From assembly GCF_000349325.1 (NCBI RefSeq), contig NC_020504.1:1522053-1586052 (forward strand): 64,000 nucleotides of DNA. The letters are read 5' to 3'. The stretch comes from Streptomyces davaonensis JCM 4913 (lineage in GTDB: Bacteria; Actinomycetota; Actinomycetes; Streptomycetales; Streptomycetaceae). Numbering within the stretch: position 1 is the first letter of the stretch; each line of letters begins with the position of its first letter. The notes beneath the pieces are model-generated. The model ran no database searches and was not told the origin of the DNA. It saw nothing but the letters and a program-made list of their open reading frames with translations. The translations under genes were made by a program, and so were the position numbers. Below, in pieces: positions 16,476 to 24,261 of this stretch.

Positions 16476-16497
16476 GAATTGCGAAATTTTGCAATTC
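16476..16497. promoter_or_regulatory. Probable ArsR2 operator
   Basis: An inverted repeat with arms GAATTGCGAAA and TTTTGCAATTC (one mismatch, 22 bp total) lies about 100 bases upstream of the ArsR2 start. It is AT-rich against the local background. Its 16-bp core TTGCGAAATTTTGCAA matches the core TTGCTAACATTAGCAA of the ArsR1 operator at 11 of 16 positions, including both TTGC/GCAA ends and AA/TT. Confidence 0.7.
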
Positions 16498-16524
16498 ACC
16501 CATCCGTCATATGGGGCCCGTCGG

Positions 16525-17340
16525 TCATACGGAGCGGAGGAAGTCCAGCAGGATGCGGTTGAACTCCTCTGGCTTCTCCATGTTGAGGTAGTGGCCGACT
16601 CCCTCGATGGTCTCGGTGCGGCCGTTGGGGACGGTACGGGCGAGGCGCTCGGCCGCGTCGAGCAGCTCGACCGGTTCGAGGGTGCCGTTGAGGGCGAGAA
16701 CCGGTACGTCGATCTCCGGCAGCCGGGGCCAGGAGTCGGTCACCTTCACGTGCCAGTCCGTCTCGCCGGGCGTGTGCTTGGTGATGGTGTGCAGGGCCAT
16801 GTCCCTGAGCCGCTCCATGATCCGCGGGTCGATGTCGTCCGCGCTCCGGTGCTCGCCGGGCACCACCCGCAGGAAGGCGGCCAGCCAGCCCTCGATGTCG
16901 CCCGCGCCCAGGGTGCGCGCGTACTCCGCCTGGATCCCCTGGGTCCAGGGGTCCTGGTACCGGAAATCGCCGGTCGCCGCACCGCAGGTGACGACGGCCC
17001 GGACGAGGTCGGGGTGTTCCAGCGCCGTGTCCGTGACGATCACCCCGCCCATCGACACGCCGACGAGGACGGCGGGCCCGGTGTCGAGATGGCGGAGCAG
17101 GGCGGCGAGGTCGTCGGGCCAGCGGAACGGCTCGGTCGCGTTGGCCGAGAAGCCGTGGCCGCGTACGTCCGGGGCGATGACCCGGTACTCGGCCGCGAGC
17201 GCCGGTATCTGGTCCGCCCAGAAGCGGTGGTCGACGAACCCGCAGTGCATCAGGACGACCGGGTCGCCGGAGCCCGCGTCGAGGTAGGCGAGGTCGCCAT
17301 CGGTGGAGGGGAAGAAGCGAAGATCCGCAGCAACTGTCAT
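16525..17340 (-). CDS. Alpha/beta hydrolase
   Basis: A 271-residue alpha/beta hydrolase. The oxyanion region is MHCGFVDHRFW, the nucleophile elbow is GVSMGG (Ser), the acid is in VLALNGTLEPVE, and the catalytic His is in IEGVGHYLNMEKPEEFN. The catalytic triad therefore looks complete. The ATG at 17340 overlaps a MarR-type palindrome, and a MarR gene lies divergently 58 bases away. It is likely a ligand-inducible esterase, lactonase or epoxide-type hydrolase controlled by that regulator. The substrate cannot be predicted. Confidence 0.82.
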   Translation of the reverse strand: MTVAADLRFFPSTDGDLAYLDAGSGDPVVLMHCGFVDHRFWADQIPALAAEYRVIAPDVRGHGFSANATEPFRWPDDLAALLRHLDTGPAVLVGVSMGGVIVTDTALEHPDLVRAVVTCGAATGDFRYQDPWTQGIQAEYARTLGAGDIEGWLAAFLRVVPGEHRSADDIDPRIMERLRDMALHTITKHTPGETDWHVKVTDSWPRLPEIDVPVLALNGTLEPVELLDAAERLARTVPNGRTETIEGVGHYLNMEKPEEFNRILLDFLRSV

Positions 17341-17387
17341 GACAACCAAGGTGTCATCTTCACGGCGCTTTGACAACCCGGTTGTCA
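17340..17387. promoter_or_regulatory. Twin MarR operators
   Basis: Two related palindromes lie in the 57-base divergent gap. TGACAACC-C-GGTTGTCA (17371-17387) is perfect, and TGACAACC-A-AGGTGTCA (17340-17356) is imperfect. Their starts are 31 bases (three helical turns) apart. One overlaps the hydrolase start codon and the other lies 11 bases from the MarR start, fitting repression of both genes. Confidence 0.75.
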
Positions 17388-17397
17388 TGATGGGTCG

Positions 17398-17886
17398 GTG
17401 CATGATGTCCCGGTGAACGACAACGACGCCCCGCTTCCGCCCGACGAACTCGGCCACCGCGTCTCCGAGGTGTTCGACCTGATCGGCGCGCTCTACCGGC
17501 GCGGGCTGCGCAAGATCGAGCAGGGCGAACAGGTCGAGGGGGTCTCCGTCGGCGTGCGCTCCGTCCTGGTGCTGCTGCGCAGGTACGGGCCCATGACGGT
17601 GCCCCAGATGGGCCGGATCATGGCGCTGTCCCGGCAGTTCGTGCAGCGCATGGTCAACGACGCGGTGGCGGAGGGCTGGGCGGAGGTCACTCCCAACCCC
17701 GCCCACCAGCGGTCCTCGCTGATCCGGATCATGCCCGCCGGCGAGACACTGATCGACGCGATCCTCGCGCGCGAGCACGCCCTGAACCGGCAGGTCGGCG
17801 GCGATCTGACCGACGCCGAACTGCGCGCGTGCAGGCGGGTGCTGAAGGAGATGCTGAAGACCTTCGACGACGGCGAAGTGGGCTGA
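17398..17886 (+). CDS. MarR-family transcriptional regulator
   Basis: A 162-residue winged-helix regulator starting at GTG 17398 (GTG 17413 is possible). It has N-terminal dimer helices, then GVRSVLVLLRRYGPMTVPQMGRIMALSRQFVQRMVNDAVAEGWAEVTPNPAHQRSSLIRIM, a MarR HTH and wing, and a C-terminal dimer helix. It is divergent from an alpha/beta hydrolase gene with two shared palindromes. This is the usual arrangement for a repressor of the neighbouring enzyme, released by the enzyme's substrate or a phenolic compound. Confidence 0.85.
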   Translation: MHDVPVNDNDAPLPPDELGHRVSEVFDLIGALYRRGLRKIEQGEQVEGVSVGVRSVLVLLRRYGPMTVPQMGRIMALSRQFVQRMVNDAVAEGWAEVTPNPAHQRSSLIRIMPAGETLIDAILAREHALNRQVGGDLTDAELRACRRVLKEMLKTFDDGEVG

Positions 17887-17909
17887 CCGCCGGACCGGTG
17901 CCGGTGGTC

Positions 17910-19061
17910 CTACTCCCCCATCACCAGGCCGTCCTTGTCCGCGCCCCTGCTGAACACCACGTCCCGGATCCGGTCCCGCACCGCGGTGACGTCGGCTCCC
18001 TGCTTCAGCGCCTGGTTGAGGTCGACCACCCGGCCGGCGTCGATGTCGAACAACTGCGGTACGAATTCGGCCTTGGTCACCTTCCAGCGGGCGCCCGCCT
18101 TCGCGGGCGGGGCGAAGGTGAAGCGGCCGATCGTGGACTGGTTCCCGCGCGGGTCGGGGCTGCCGCTGTGGTTGAACATCTGGCCCGCGACCTGGTCGCC
18201 CATGCCGTAGATCACCCAGGTTCCGTTGACCTTCTCGTAGGCCTGCGGGACATGGGCGTGGGTGCCGAGGATCAGGTCGATGTCGGGGCGCTCGCCGGTG
18301 CGCGCGGCGGTGAGGGAGCGGGCCAGGGTCACCTGCTGCCGGTCGGGCTCGTCCTGCCATTCGGTGCCCCAGTGCAGGGATACGACGACCACGTCGGCGC
18401 CTGCCCGGCGGGCGGTGCGGGCGTCGGCGAGGATCCGGGCCTCGTCGATCAGGTTCACGGCCCAGGGCTGATCGGCCGGGAGCGGATAGCCGTTGGTGCC
18501 GTAGGTGTACGCGAGGTGCGCCACCTGGGCCTCGCCCGCGCGCAGCACGGTGACCGTGCGGGCCTCGGCCTCGGTGCGCGCGGATCCGGCGTGCCGTACG
18601 CCTGCCCGGTCGAGGGCGTCCAGGGTGCGGCGGATGCCCTCGGCGCCGTCGTCGAGGCTGTGGTTGGAAGCGGTGGAGCAGCCGTCGTAGCCGGTGGCGG
18701 CGAGGCCGGCGGCAACCTCGGGCGGGGACTTGAAGGCGGGGTAGCCGGTGTAGTTTCCGTCCGCGCCGTAGACCGTCTCCATGTGACACAGGGCCAGATC
18801 GGCGCGGCCCACCAGGGGTTTCGCCCCCGCGAGCATGGGGCGGAAGTCGTAGCCCGAGCCGCCCGCGTCGAAGCGGGCGCGGTCGATGATCGAGCTGTGC
18901 GGAAGGACGTCGCCGGAGGCGACGAGGGTGAAGCCGCGGGCGTCCGCGGCGGAGGGGGCGGGATGCCCCGGTGACTCGTGCCGGTCGGCCTGGCAGGCCG
19001 CGCCCGCGGCGAGGAGGGCCGTCAGGGCCAGGGCCACCTGTCGACTGCGTGCGATCATCAC
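17910..19061 (-). CDS. CapA-family lipoprotein (PGA_cap metallophosphatase fold)
   Basis: A 383-residue exported protein. The signal ends in a lipobox (LTALLAAGAAC, Cys22 or 23), so it should be lipid-anchored outside. The CapA domain begins at TLVASGDVLPH (D for metal) and contains LALCHMETVYG, GYDGCSTASNHSLDDG (the NH metal pair), VVVSLHWGTEW and LILGTHAHVPQ. This is the calcineurin-like metal site found in poly-gamma-glutamate capsule proteins. No pgsB or pgsC homologues are nearby, so it is more likely a stand-alone phosphatase-like or polymer-tethering enzyme than part of a capsule system. Confidence 0.84.
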   Translation of the reverse strand: MMIARSRQVALALTALLAAGAACQADRHESPGHPAPSAADARGFTLVASGDVLPHSSIIDRARFDAGGSGYDFRPMLAGAKPLVGRADLALCHMETVYGADGNYTGYPAFKSPPEVAAGLAATGYDGCSTASNHSLDDGAEGIRRTLDALDRAGVRHAGSARTEAEARTVTVLRAGEAQVAHLAYTYGTNGYPLPADQPWAVNLIDEARILADARTARRAGADVVVVSLHWGTEWQDEPDRQQVTLARSLTAARTGERPDIDLILGTHAHVPQAYEKVNGTWVIYGMGDQVAGQMFNHSGSPDPRGNQSTIGRFTFAPPAKAGARWKVTKAEFVPQLFDIDAGRVVDLNQALKQGADVTAVRDRIRDVVFSRGADKDGLVMGE

Positions 19062-19172
19062 TCACCCCGATGTGGTCGTATTTACACATCAATAGGTAAG
19101 AATCGCGACGCATCGGTACCTGGTTCCGACACGCCCCTTAGCCCGTCCGGCGCAGGGCGAACGGTGGCCGGG

Positions 19173-19196
19173 ACCGTTCGTCGAACCGTTCGTCGA
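19173..19196. repeat. Tandem 12-bp repeat upstream of the sigma factor
   Basis: ACCGTTCGTCGA occurs twice head to tail at 19173-19184 and 19185-19196, about 75 bases before the ECF sigma start. It could be a regulator-binding element or chance. I see nothing else of note in the 208-base gap. Confidence 0.5.
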
Positions 19197-19269
19197 CGCG
19201 ATCGACCGTCCGTCGCAGACCCGTGTGCGCGACCTGTCCACGGACCGCGCCCTGCGATGCCATACGGCC

Positions 19270-19818
19270 ATGACGGCCGGAACCACTCTCATCAACGGGA
19301 CGACGACCGCCGAGCACGAGCTCGCCGCGCTTCAGCGGGAGCACGGCCGGCCTCTCTTCGCGCTGCTGCTCAGGCTCTGCGACGGGGACCGGCAGCGCGC
19401 CGAGGACCTGGTCCAGGAGACCCTCGTGCGCGCCTGGCAGCATCCCGAGGCCCTGCGCGCCGACGACTTCGACTCCGTACGGCCCTGGCTGCTCACCGTC
19501 GGCCGGCGGCTCGCGATCGACGCGCGGCGGGCCCGGCAGGCGCGGCCGCCCGAGGTCGGTGACGCGATCCTGGAGAACGCTCGGGTCTGTGCCGATCACG
19601 CCGAACGGGCGGCGGCGGCCCTCGATGTGCGCGAGGCTGTGAAGACACTCACTCCGGAGCACCGTGAAGTCCTGGTGCTCGTGTACTTCCAGGGGGCGAG
19701 TGTGGCGGAAGCGGCGCAGACCCTCGGCATCCCTGCCGGTACCGTGAAGTCCCGCGCGTACTACGCGCTGCGCGCCCTGCGCCGGGTGCTTCCGGGATAC
19801 GCGGCCGACCTGCGGTGA
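19270..19818 (+). CDS. ECF RNA polymerase sigma factor
   Basis: A 182-residue sigma-70 family protein of the extracytoplasmic-function group. Region 2 is LFALLLRLCDGDRQRAEDLVQETLVRAWQHPE, and region 4 is LTPEHREVLVLVYFQGASVAEAAQTLGIPAGTVKSRAYYALRALR. ATG 19270 was chosen to begin just ahead of region 2. An anti-sigma gene with a zinc-binding motif follows two genes on, at 20661, in the same direction. The pair resembles the SigL/RslA type. The inducing signal is unknown. Confidence 0.88.
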   Translation: MTAGTTLINGTTTAEHELAALQREHGRPLFALLLRLCDGDRQRAEDLVQETLVRAWQHPEALRADDFDSVRPWLLTVGRRLAIDARRARQARPPEVGDAILENARVCADHAERAAAALDVREAVKTLTPEHREVLVLVYFQGASVAEAAQTLGIPAGTVKSRAYYALRALRRVLPGYAADLR

Positions 19819-19954
19819 AACCAATGGCTGAGTCAAACCTCCGTAAAGCGCCTTGCTGAGGACCATGGTTGAGTAATCGGCTGTCTTCATCCGTGTTCCG
19901 CATTGGGAGCCCGATGTCGGGCGACGCGTACGCACCGGAGGAAGGCAGGAAGGG

Positions 19955-20470
19955 ATGCTGCACAGAGGCCAAGAGAGCACCGGCGGCACCGGCGGCGGTG
20001 AACTGACCGTCCCCATGGCGTGGTTGTACGCCGAGTACATTGCCGACGAGCTGCTGCGTACCGGTGATCTGATGCCGGCGACGTCCTTCGAGTTCCGCGC
20101 CGGGCGGGACGCGTTGGCGTTGACGATCTTCCTGTCGGACACCGGCGGTGAACTCTCCGGCATCCGGGTCGTCTCCCAGCTCGACACCTGGCTGTCGCTG
20201 ACGGCGTACGACCAGCCCTGGCAGGACTGGGTGCGCGAGCGGATGGCGAAGGCCGCCGCCGAGGCGATCGAGTCCGGGGGGCCCACACCCGACCTGGACC
20301 TCGCCGAGGCGGCCTGGCGCTGGCTGGAGGAGACCGAGCTGCTCGCCCCGGACCTCAACGCGGTGCCCGGCGGCGGCGCGCTAGGCAGCGAGGACGAGGG
20401 CCCGAAGGTGTGGACCCCGGCCTGGCAACTGGGGCTTCCGCTGGGGCATTTGGCGATCCACCTCTTCTAG
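19955..20470 (+). CDS. Hypothetical protein between sigma and anti-sigma
   Basis: A 171-residue soluble protein starting at ATG 19955 behind AGGAAGG. Recognisable features are an acidic, Trp-rich helical body (WLYAEYIADELLRTGDLMPATSFEFRAGRDALALTIFLSD, WRWLEETELLAPDLNAV) and a hydrophobic C-terminus (WQLGLPLGHLAIHLF). No signal peptide or known domain is seen. It lies between a sigma factor and its likely anti-sigma factor in the same direction, with gaps of 136 and 190 bases. It may be part of that signalling unit or merely inserted. Confidence 0.65.
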   Translation: MLHRGQESTGGTGGGELTVPMAWLYAEYIADELLRTGDLMPATSFEFRAGRDALALTIFLSDTGGELSGIRVVSQLDTWLSLTAYDQPWQDWVRERMAKAAAEAIESGGPTPDLDLAEAAWRWLEETELLAPDLNAVPGGGALGSEDEGPKVWTPAWQLGLPLGHLAIHLF

Positions 20471-20660
20471 GCGAGGCCGCGCTCGGGGCCCGCGGAGGCC
20501 GTTCGGAAACTTTTTCCGCTACGGGACCAATCCTTCGCCCCGACGGCTCCGAATCCGTTGGTTGCGATTCTGTGTGTGCCTTGAGTGATTCGGCGGTCAC
20601 GTGCGTACGGGTGGGAGCAAGGAGTAACCCACCCCGCACCCAACGGCACGAGGATTCCGC

Positions 20661-21314
20661 ATGAGGTCCCTGGAGAGGCATCGCGACGTCGCCGCGTACG
20701 CGCTCGGCGTGCTGGACGAGGCGGACGCCTTCCGCTTCGAGGATCACCTCATGGAGTGCCCCAGCTGTGCGGCACACGTGACGGAATTCGGGCCCGCCAC
20801 CCGGCAGTTGATGCTGTACCGCCGGGCCACCCCGCGCGCCGTGCACCCGATGGCCAAGCCCGGCCCCCGGCTGCTGGACCGGCTGCTGGGCGAGATGGCG
20901 GGCCGCAACCGGATGCGCCGCAGACGTCTGCTGTTCGGCCTGGCCGCCTCGGCGGCGGTGGCGCTGGCGTCGCCCGGGATCGCCATGATGGCGTCGGACG
21001 GCGGCTCGTCGGCCCGCAAGGTCGACGCCACCGACGAACGCTCGGGGGTATGGGCCCAGGTCACCGCCGAGAGCGAGCCGTGGGGCACCCAGGTCGAGCT
21101 GAAGGTCAAGGACGGCGCGGGCCCCCGCGCCTGCCGGCTGATCGCCGTCGGCACGGACGGTTCGGAGCAGATGGTCACCAGCTGGACGACCTCCCGCCAC
21201 GACGCCCGCGAGAACACCATGATGGGCGCCGCCGCCTTCCACCCCGAGGAGATCGCCCGCTACGAGCTGCGCACCTCGGACGGGGAGCACCTGGTGACGC
21301 TGGAGAACGGCTGA
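20661..21314 (+). CDS. Zinc-finger anti-sigma factor (RskA/RslA-like)
   Basis: A 217-residue membrane protein. The N-terminal zf-HC2 motif is H29-xxx-C33-xx-C36 (DHLMECPSC), within a helical anti-sigma domain (DVAAYALGVLDEADAFRFEDHL). One membrane helix follows basic residues at about 90-110 (LLFGLAASAAVALASPGIAMM), then an extracytoplasmic beta-rich domain (WAQVTAESEPWGTQVELKV, YELRTSDGEHLVTLENG). This is the standard layout for an anti-sigma that holds the ECF sigma and releases it on an envelope or redox signal. It is probably the partner of the sigma at 19270. Confidence 0.82.
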   Translation: MRSLERHRDVAAYALGVLDEADAFRFEDHLMECPSCAAHVTEFGPATRQLMLYRRATPRAVHPMAKPGPRLLDRLLGEMAGRNRMRRRRLLFGLAASAAVALASPGIAMMASDGGSSARKVDATDERSGVWAQVTAESEPWGTQVELKVKDGAGPRACRLIAVGTDGSEQMVTSWTTSRHDARENTMMGAAAFHPEEIARYELRTSDGEHLVTLENG

Positions 21315-21467
21315 GCCCCGTCTCCCTCGCCGTTTCGAGTTGCCGCCGGCACCACCGGGACCTTGCCGGGGTAAGTCTGTTGCTTCCTGGTCATGGCGCG
21401 ATCACGAGCCGGCCCAGGACGACCACGACGACTGCCACGAGACCCGGACCTTGAGGTGCCCGCGGGG

Positions 21468-21904
21468 TCACATCCCGGCCCCGCCTGGCACCGGGGGCCC
21501 GCCGACGGCGCCTTCGCCGACGGTGGAGGGAGAACCGGTGGATTGCCAGTCCACCCGTAGTCCGTCGCGTCGACCGAACCTCTCGACGCCCGGCGACAAG
21601 GTCCTGCAACCGCCTCAAGTCGTCGTCTGCGGCCGCCTCGACACGCAGCACCAACGCTCCCGAGGTAGCCCGCAGGATGATCTGCCCCCCAGGGCAGGGC
21701 GACTTGGCCTTCGGTGTCGGACCACTCGATCTGCGCCTGCTCCGCCACGGCCCGCATCTCACGGAGTGCCTGCCCATCACCACTCCCCGAATGACCATGG
21801 AGGCGCCGGCCGAGGTGGCGGCCCTTGTTGGAGAAGTGCTTGCAGAGCTGGCCGAGGTACCGGCTGGGCCGCTCGGTCTCGACACGGGCTTCGACGGTTG
21901 GCAT
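21468..21904 (-). pseudogene. DUF2218 protein, broken by two frameshifts
   Basis: The N-terminal part from ATG 21904 (MPTVEARVETERPSRYLGQL, then HFSNKGRHLG, then EWSDTEGQVALPWG) is typical of DUF2218. After the run of six C at 21685-21690 the family sequence continues one frame over (QIILRATSGALVLRVEAAADDDLRRLQDLVAGR). Near 21582-21588 it moves to the third frame (VERFGRRDGLRVDWQSTG), ending at a TGA at 21468-21470. Removing one G from the homopolymer restores the first join. The gene is either decayed or mis-sequenced. It overlaps the end of the methyltransferase gene, probably its operon partner. Confidence 0.75.
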
Positions 21905-22468
21905 TGCGTTCCACCAGCCACGCCTGGATGCCGTCCGAGTCGGTGGCGATCTCGATCGTGGACGGCTCGATGGAGTCGACCCGCAACCCGTCGGCGAACG
22001 CGGCTTCGATCTCCACCCGCGTCAGCTTGTGCACCCGCCCCCACTCGCCCTGCTGCCGGTCGCTGAACCCGAGCATGAAGTAGCGGCCGCCCGCCGGCAC
22101 GGCAGCCCGCAGCGCAGCCACGTAGGCGGCGCGGTTCTCGCCGTCGAAGATGTGGAAGAGCCCGCAATCCAGCACGGTGTCGAAGACCTCGCCGAGTTCG
22201 CCGAGCCGCCGAGCATCGTGCCGCAGGAACCGCACCGCACGGCCGCGGGCGTGCGCCTTGTCCCCGGCCGTGCGTAGGGCGTTCGCGGCGAGGTCCACGC
22301 CGGTCGCGTCCAGGCCCAGTCCCGCCGCCATGATCGCGTGCTCGCCGGTGCCGCAGCCGACGTCCAGGACCTTACCGCCGAGGACACCAGCCTCGGCGAG
22401 CGCCTCGAACGCCGCCTGGGGCCGGCCGATGTCCCAAGGCGGCCTGGCGAGTGGGTCGAGCCGGCCAT
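21777..22468 (-). pseudogene. Class I SAM methyltransferase, frameshifted at the 5' end
   Basis: The body reads LARPPWDIGRPQAAFEALAE, then GKVLDVGCGTGEHAIMAAGLGLDATGVDLA (motif I), then FDTVLDCGLFHIFDGENR, a typical small SAM-dependent methyltransferase. That frame has no start codon near its beginning. The only well-placed ATG (22468, behind GGGAGAG) is in another frame and reads MAGSTHSPGRLG; one missing base at about 22457-22460 would join it to DPLARPPWDIG. The C-terminus also runs about 43 codons past the expected end into the DUF2218 gene. Combined with that neighbour's frameshifts, this suggests a decayed pair or poor local sequence. Confidence 0.65.
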
Positions 22469-22674
22469 GTCGTGCTCTCCCGTCTGTCCTGATCGTCCTG
22501 ATCCCCGGACCTGCTCCAGGTTTATCGATACATAGCGTCTCTGTCGTGAGGCCGCCGCGCACCGGCTCGTGGCGGTCGCGCCCTCACCGGGTTGCGCCCC
22601 CACGGGCACCACTGCGCCGATGTCCGCACTCGCCCCAGACCCAGCCGATCAAGGCGCCCGACAAGGGCCGGGCT

Positions 22675-23517
22675 TCAGTGGCTGTGTCCGTCGTCGGCGT
22701 GCCCGGCATCCGCGGTTTCGGCGGGGGCCGTGGTCCGCTCGGGCTCCTCGGGGACGGTCGTCCCACGGTCCGGGGAGTGGTCGTGGCCGGGCTCCTCCTC
22801 GTCCGGCGCCTCCGTCTCCCCGCTGGTCTCCTCGCCGTGACTGTGTCCGCCGCCTCCCGACTCCGCCGCCATCCCGTCGGCGATGCCACGCAGGCCGACG
22901 AACGCCACCGCCGCGGTCACCAGGACCAGCGCTCCCGTCGGCCCGGCGATGCCGCGCCAGCGGGCTGGCTCGTACCGAAGGACGTAGGCGACGAAGGACA
23001 GGGTGAGCCCGAAGGGAATCAACATCGCGGCACGTTCGGGAAAGTCCTCGAAGTGCTGGAGTCCGCCGCTGAGCATGCCGATGCCGAACGACAGGGCGAG
23101 CGAGGCGACCACGACGCCCAGCACCTTGGTCGCACCGGGCCGCTGCCTGGTGAGCACGAACTCGTTGAGGACGGTGGCGAAGAGGAAGACCGCCGCGCCG
23201 ACGACGGCGATGAGGGTGTAGCGCGCGGGGTCCAGGGGGTGGTGCACGATGGCGCCGCTGATCAGTCCGGCGCCCACGAATGTGGCAGCGTAGCCGAGGT
23301 AGTTGCCGAGCAGGGGTGTGCGCTTCGGGGCACGGCGACGGCCCCGCCGCCGCTCCGCGCGACCCGGGGGCGGTGACAGTGCCGGCTCGGCCTGGGCTGC
23401 GGAGGATCGCGTGGGCTCCAGATGCCGGTGAGTCTCTGGGCGGTGCGGCGCGTATGCCGGGGCCTCCCGGCGCGGCGGGGGTACGGAAGTGCGGTCGGTG
23501 AGGTGCTGCTGGGACAC
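22675..23517 (-). CDS. Polytopic membrane protein with His-rich tail
   Basis: A 280-residue protein starting at GTG 23517. It has a disordered Pro/Arg-rich N-terminus (about 75 residues), then five to six membrane helices (GNYLGYAATFVGAGLISGAI, YTLIAVVGAAVFLFATVLNEFV, VLGVVVASLALSFGIGML, AAMLIPFGLTLSFVAYVLRY, GALVLVTAAVAFVGLRGIA). The C-terminal 60 residues are acidic and His-rich (SGGGGHSHGEETSG through GHDHS to DDGHSH), a likely metal-binding tail. It lies last in a possible operon behind the copper ATPase and the DUF6153-like gene, so a copper or other metal role is plausible. The family is not recognised. Confidence 0.7.
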   Translation of the reverse strand: MSQQHLTDRTSVPPPRREAPAYAPHRPETHRHLEPTRSSAAQAEPALSPPPGRAERRRGRRRAPKRTPLLGNYLGYAATFVGAGLISGAIVHHPLDPARYTLIAVVGAAVFLFATVLNEFVLTRQRPGATKVLGVVVASLALSFGIGMLSGGLQHFEDFPERAAMLIPFGLTLSFVAYVLRYEPARWRGIAGPTGALVLVTAAVAFVGLRGIADGMAAESGGGGHSHGEETSGETEAPDEEEPGHDHSPDRGTTVPEEPERTTAPAETADAGHADDGHSH

Positions 23518-23672
23518 GGAGGACGCCTTTCAGCGCAGGCCGGCATGCGAGTACGACAAGCCGGCCCGTCGGAGCGTGGACGGTGAACGGGGGGGAAGGG
23601 CGACCGGGCCATGCAGGGACCGGTACGCCGGCGCGCGGCACCCGCGGGTGCACGCGTCAGATCACCGTCGGC

Positions 23673-24176
23673 CTAGATCCGCAACACAGACAGCCGGGAC
23701 AGTCCGGGACTCACGCCGGGGTCCTGAGGCAGGCCGGCCCGGATCGTGCCAAGACCCTCTGCGCAGTTCCCCGTTGCCGTGCTGTACGGCCCGAGCAGCC
23801 ATGACCCGCTCGGCATCAGTGCGAAGCAGTCGGAGGCGTCTGTCCCCTCGGCATGCACGCGGCGCTGCACATCGCCGTGGTCGACCACCTCGACAGCCGT
23901 GGCGGCGGAGTGCGGTTCCTCCTGGGCACTGGCCCCCTGGGCCGGGGCCGCTTCCCCCTGGTGGCCATGCTGGACAGCACTGGACGCCGTTACACCGCCG
24001 TGCGCCCCGGCGTGGCTCAGAGTGTGGAGAACGCCGACTCCGAGGAACAGCAGCGCGAGCAGGACAAGACGCAGCGCGATGCCGCCTGCCTTCGTCCCGC
24101 CGCTCAAGCGCCCTGCTCCTCGGTCCGGCGCCTGTGCAGGCGCTGTGGTTGCCCTTGGTCGCAACAGACTACTCAT
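23673..24176 (-). CDS. DUF6153-like exported small protein, copy 1
   Basis: A 167-residue protein if started at ATG 24176; an upstream start would overlap the ATPase. It has one hydrophobic segment (IALRLVLLALLFLGVGVLHTLS), then a His-containing region (HAGAHGG, VQHGHQGE), a single Cys pair (DCFALMP, GNCAEG), and the C-terminal end SRLSVLRI. The same plan and a matching end (LSVLSQLRI) occur in the gene at 27678-28112, so I treat them as paralogues of the DUF6153 type. It follows the copper ATPase by 85 bases. It is probably a membrane-anchored extracytoplasmic protein in copper handling, but the function is not established. Confidence 0.6.
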   Translation of the reverse strand: MSSLLRPRATTAPAQAPDRGAGRLSGGTKAGGIALRLVLLALLFLGVGVLHTLSHAGAHGGVTASSAVQHGHQGEAAPAQGASAQEEPHSAATAVEVVDHGDVQRRVHAEGTDASDCFALMPSGSWLLGPYSTATGNCAEGLGTIRAGLPQDPGVSPGLSRLSVLRI

Positions 24177-24261
24177 GACACGCGACCCAAGGCGCCTGGG
24201 CCTGTCCATGGCACACCGGGACGCGGTCGACAGAACACGGAGGGAATCCGTCCGGTGCGGG

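Noticed and set aside
17910..19061. CapA-like gene as part of a poly-gamma-glutamate capsule operon
   Set aside because: There is no ligase (CapB/PgsB) or PgsC-like gene nearby, so only the fold is supported.
16525..19113. A single 862-residue minus-strand protein covering the hydrolase
   Set aside because: The N-terminal two thirds is antisense or out of frame to the MarR and CapA genes. The real hydrolase starts at 17340.
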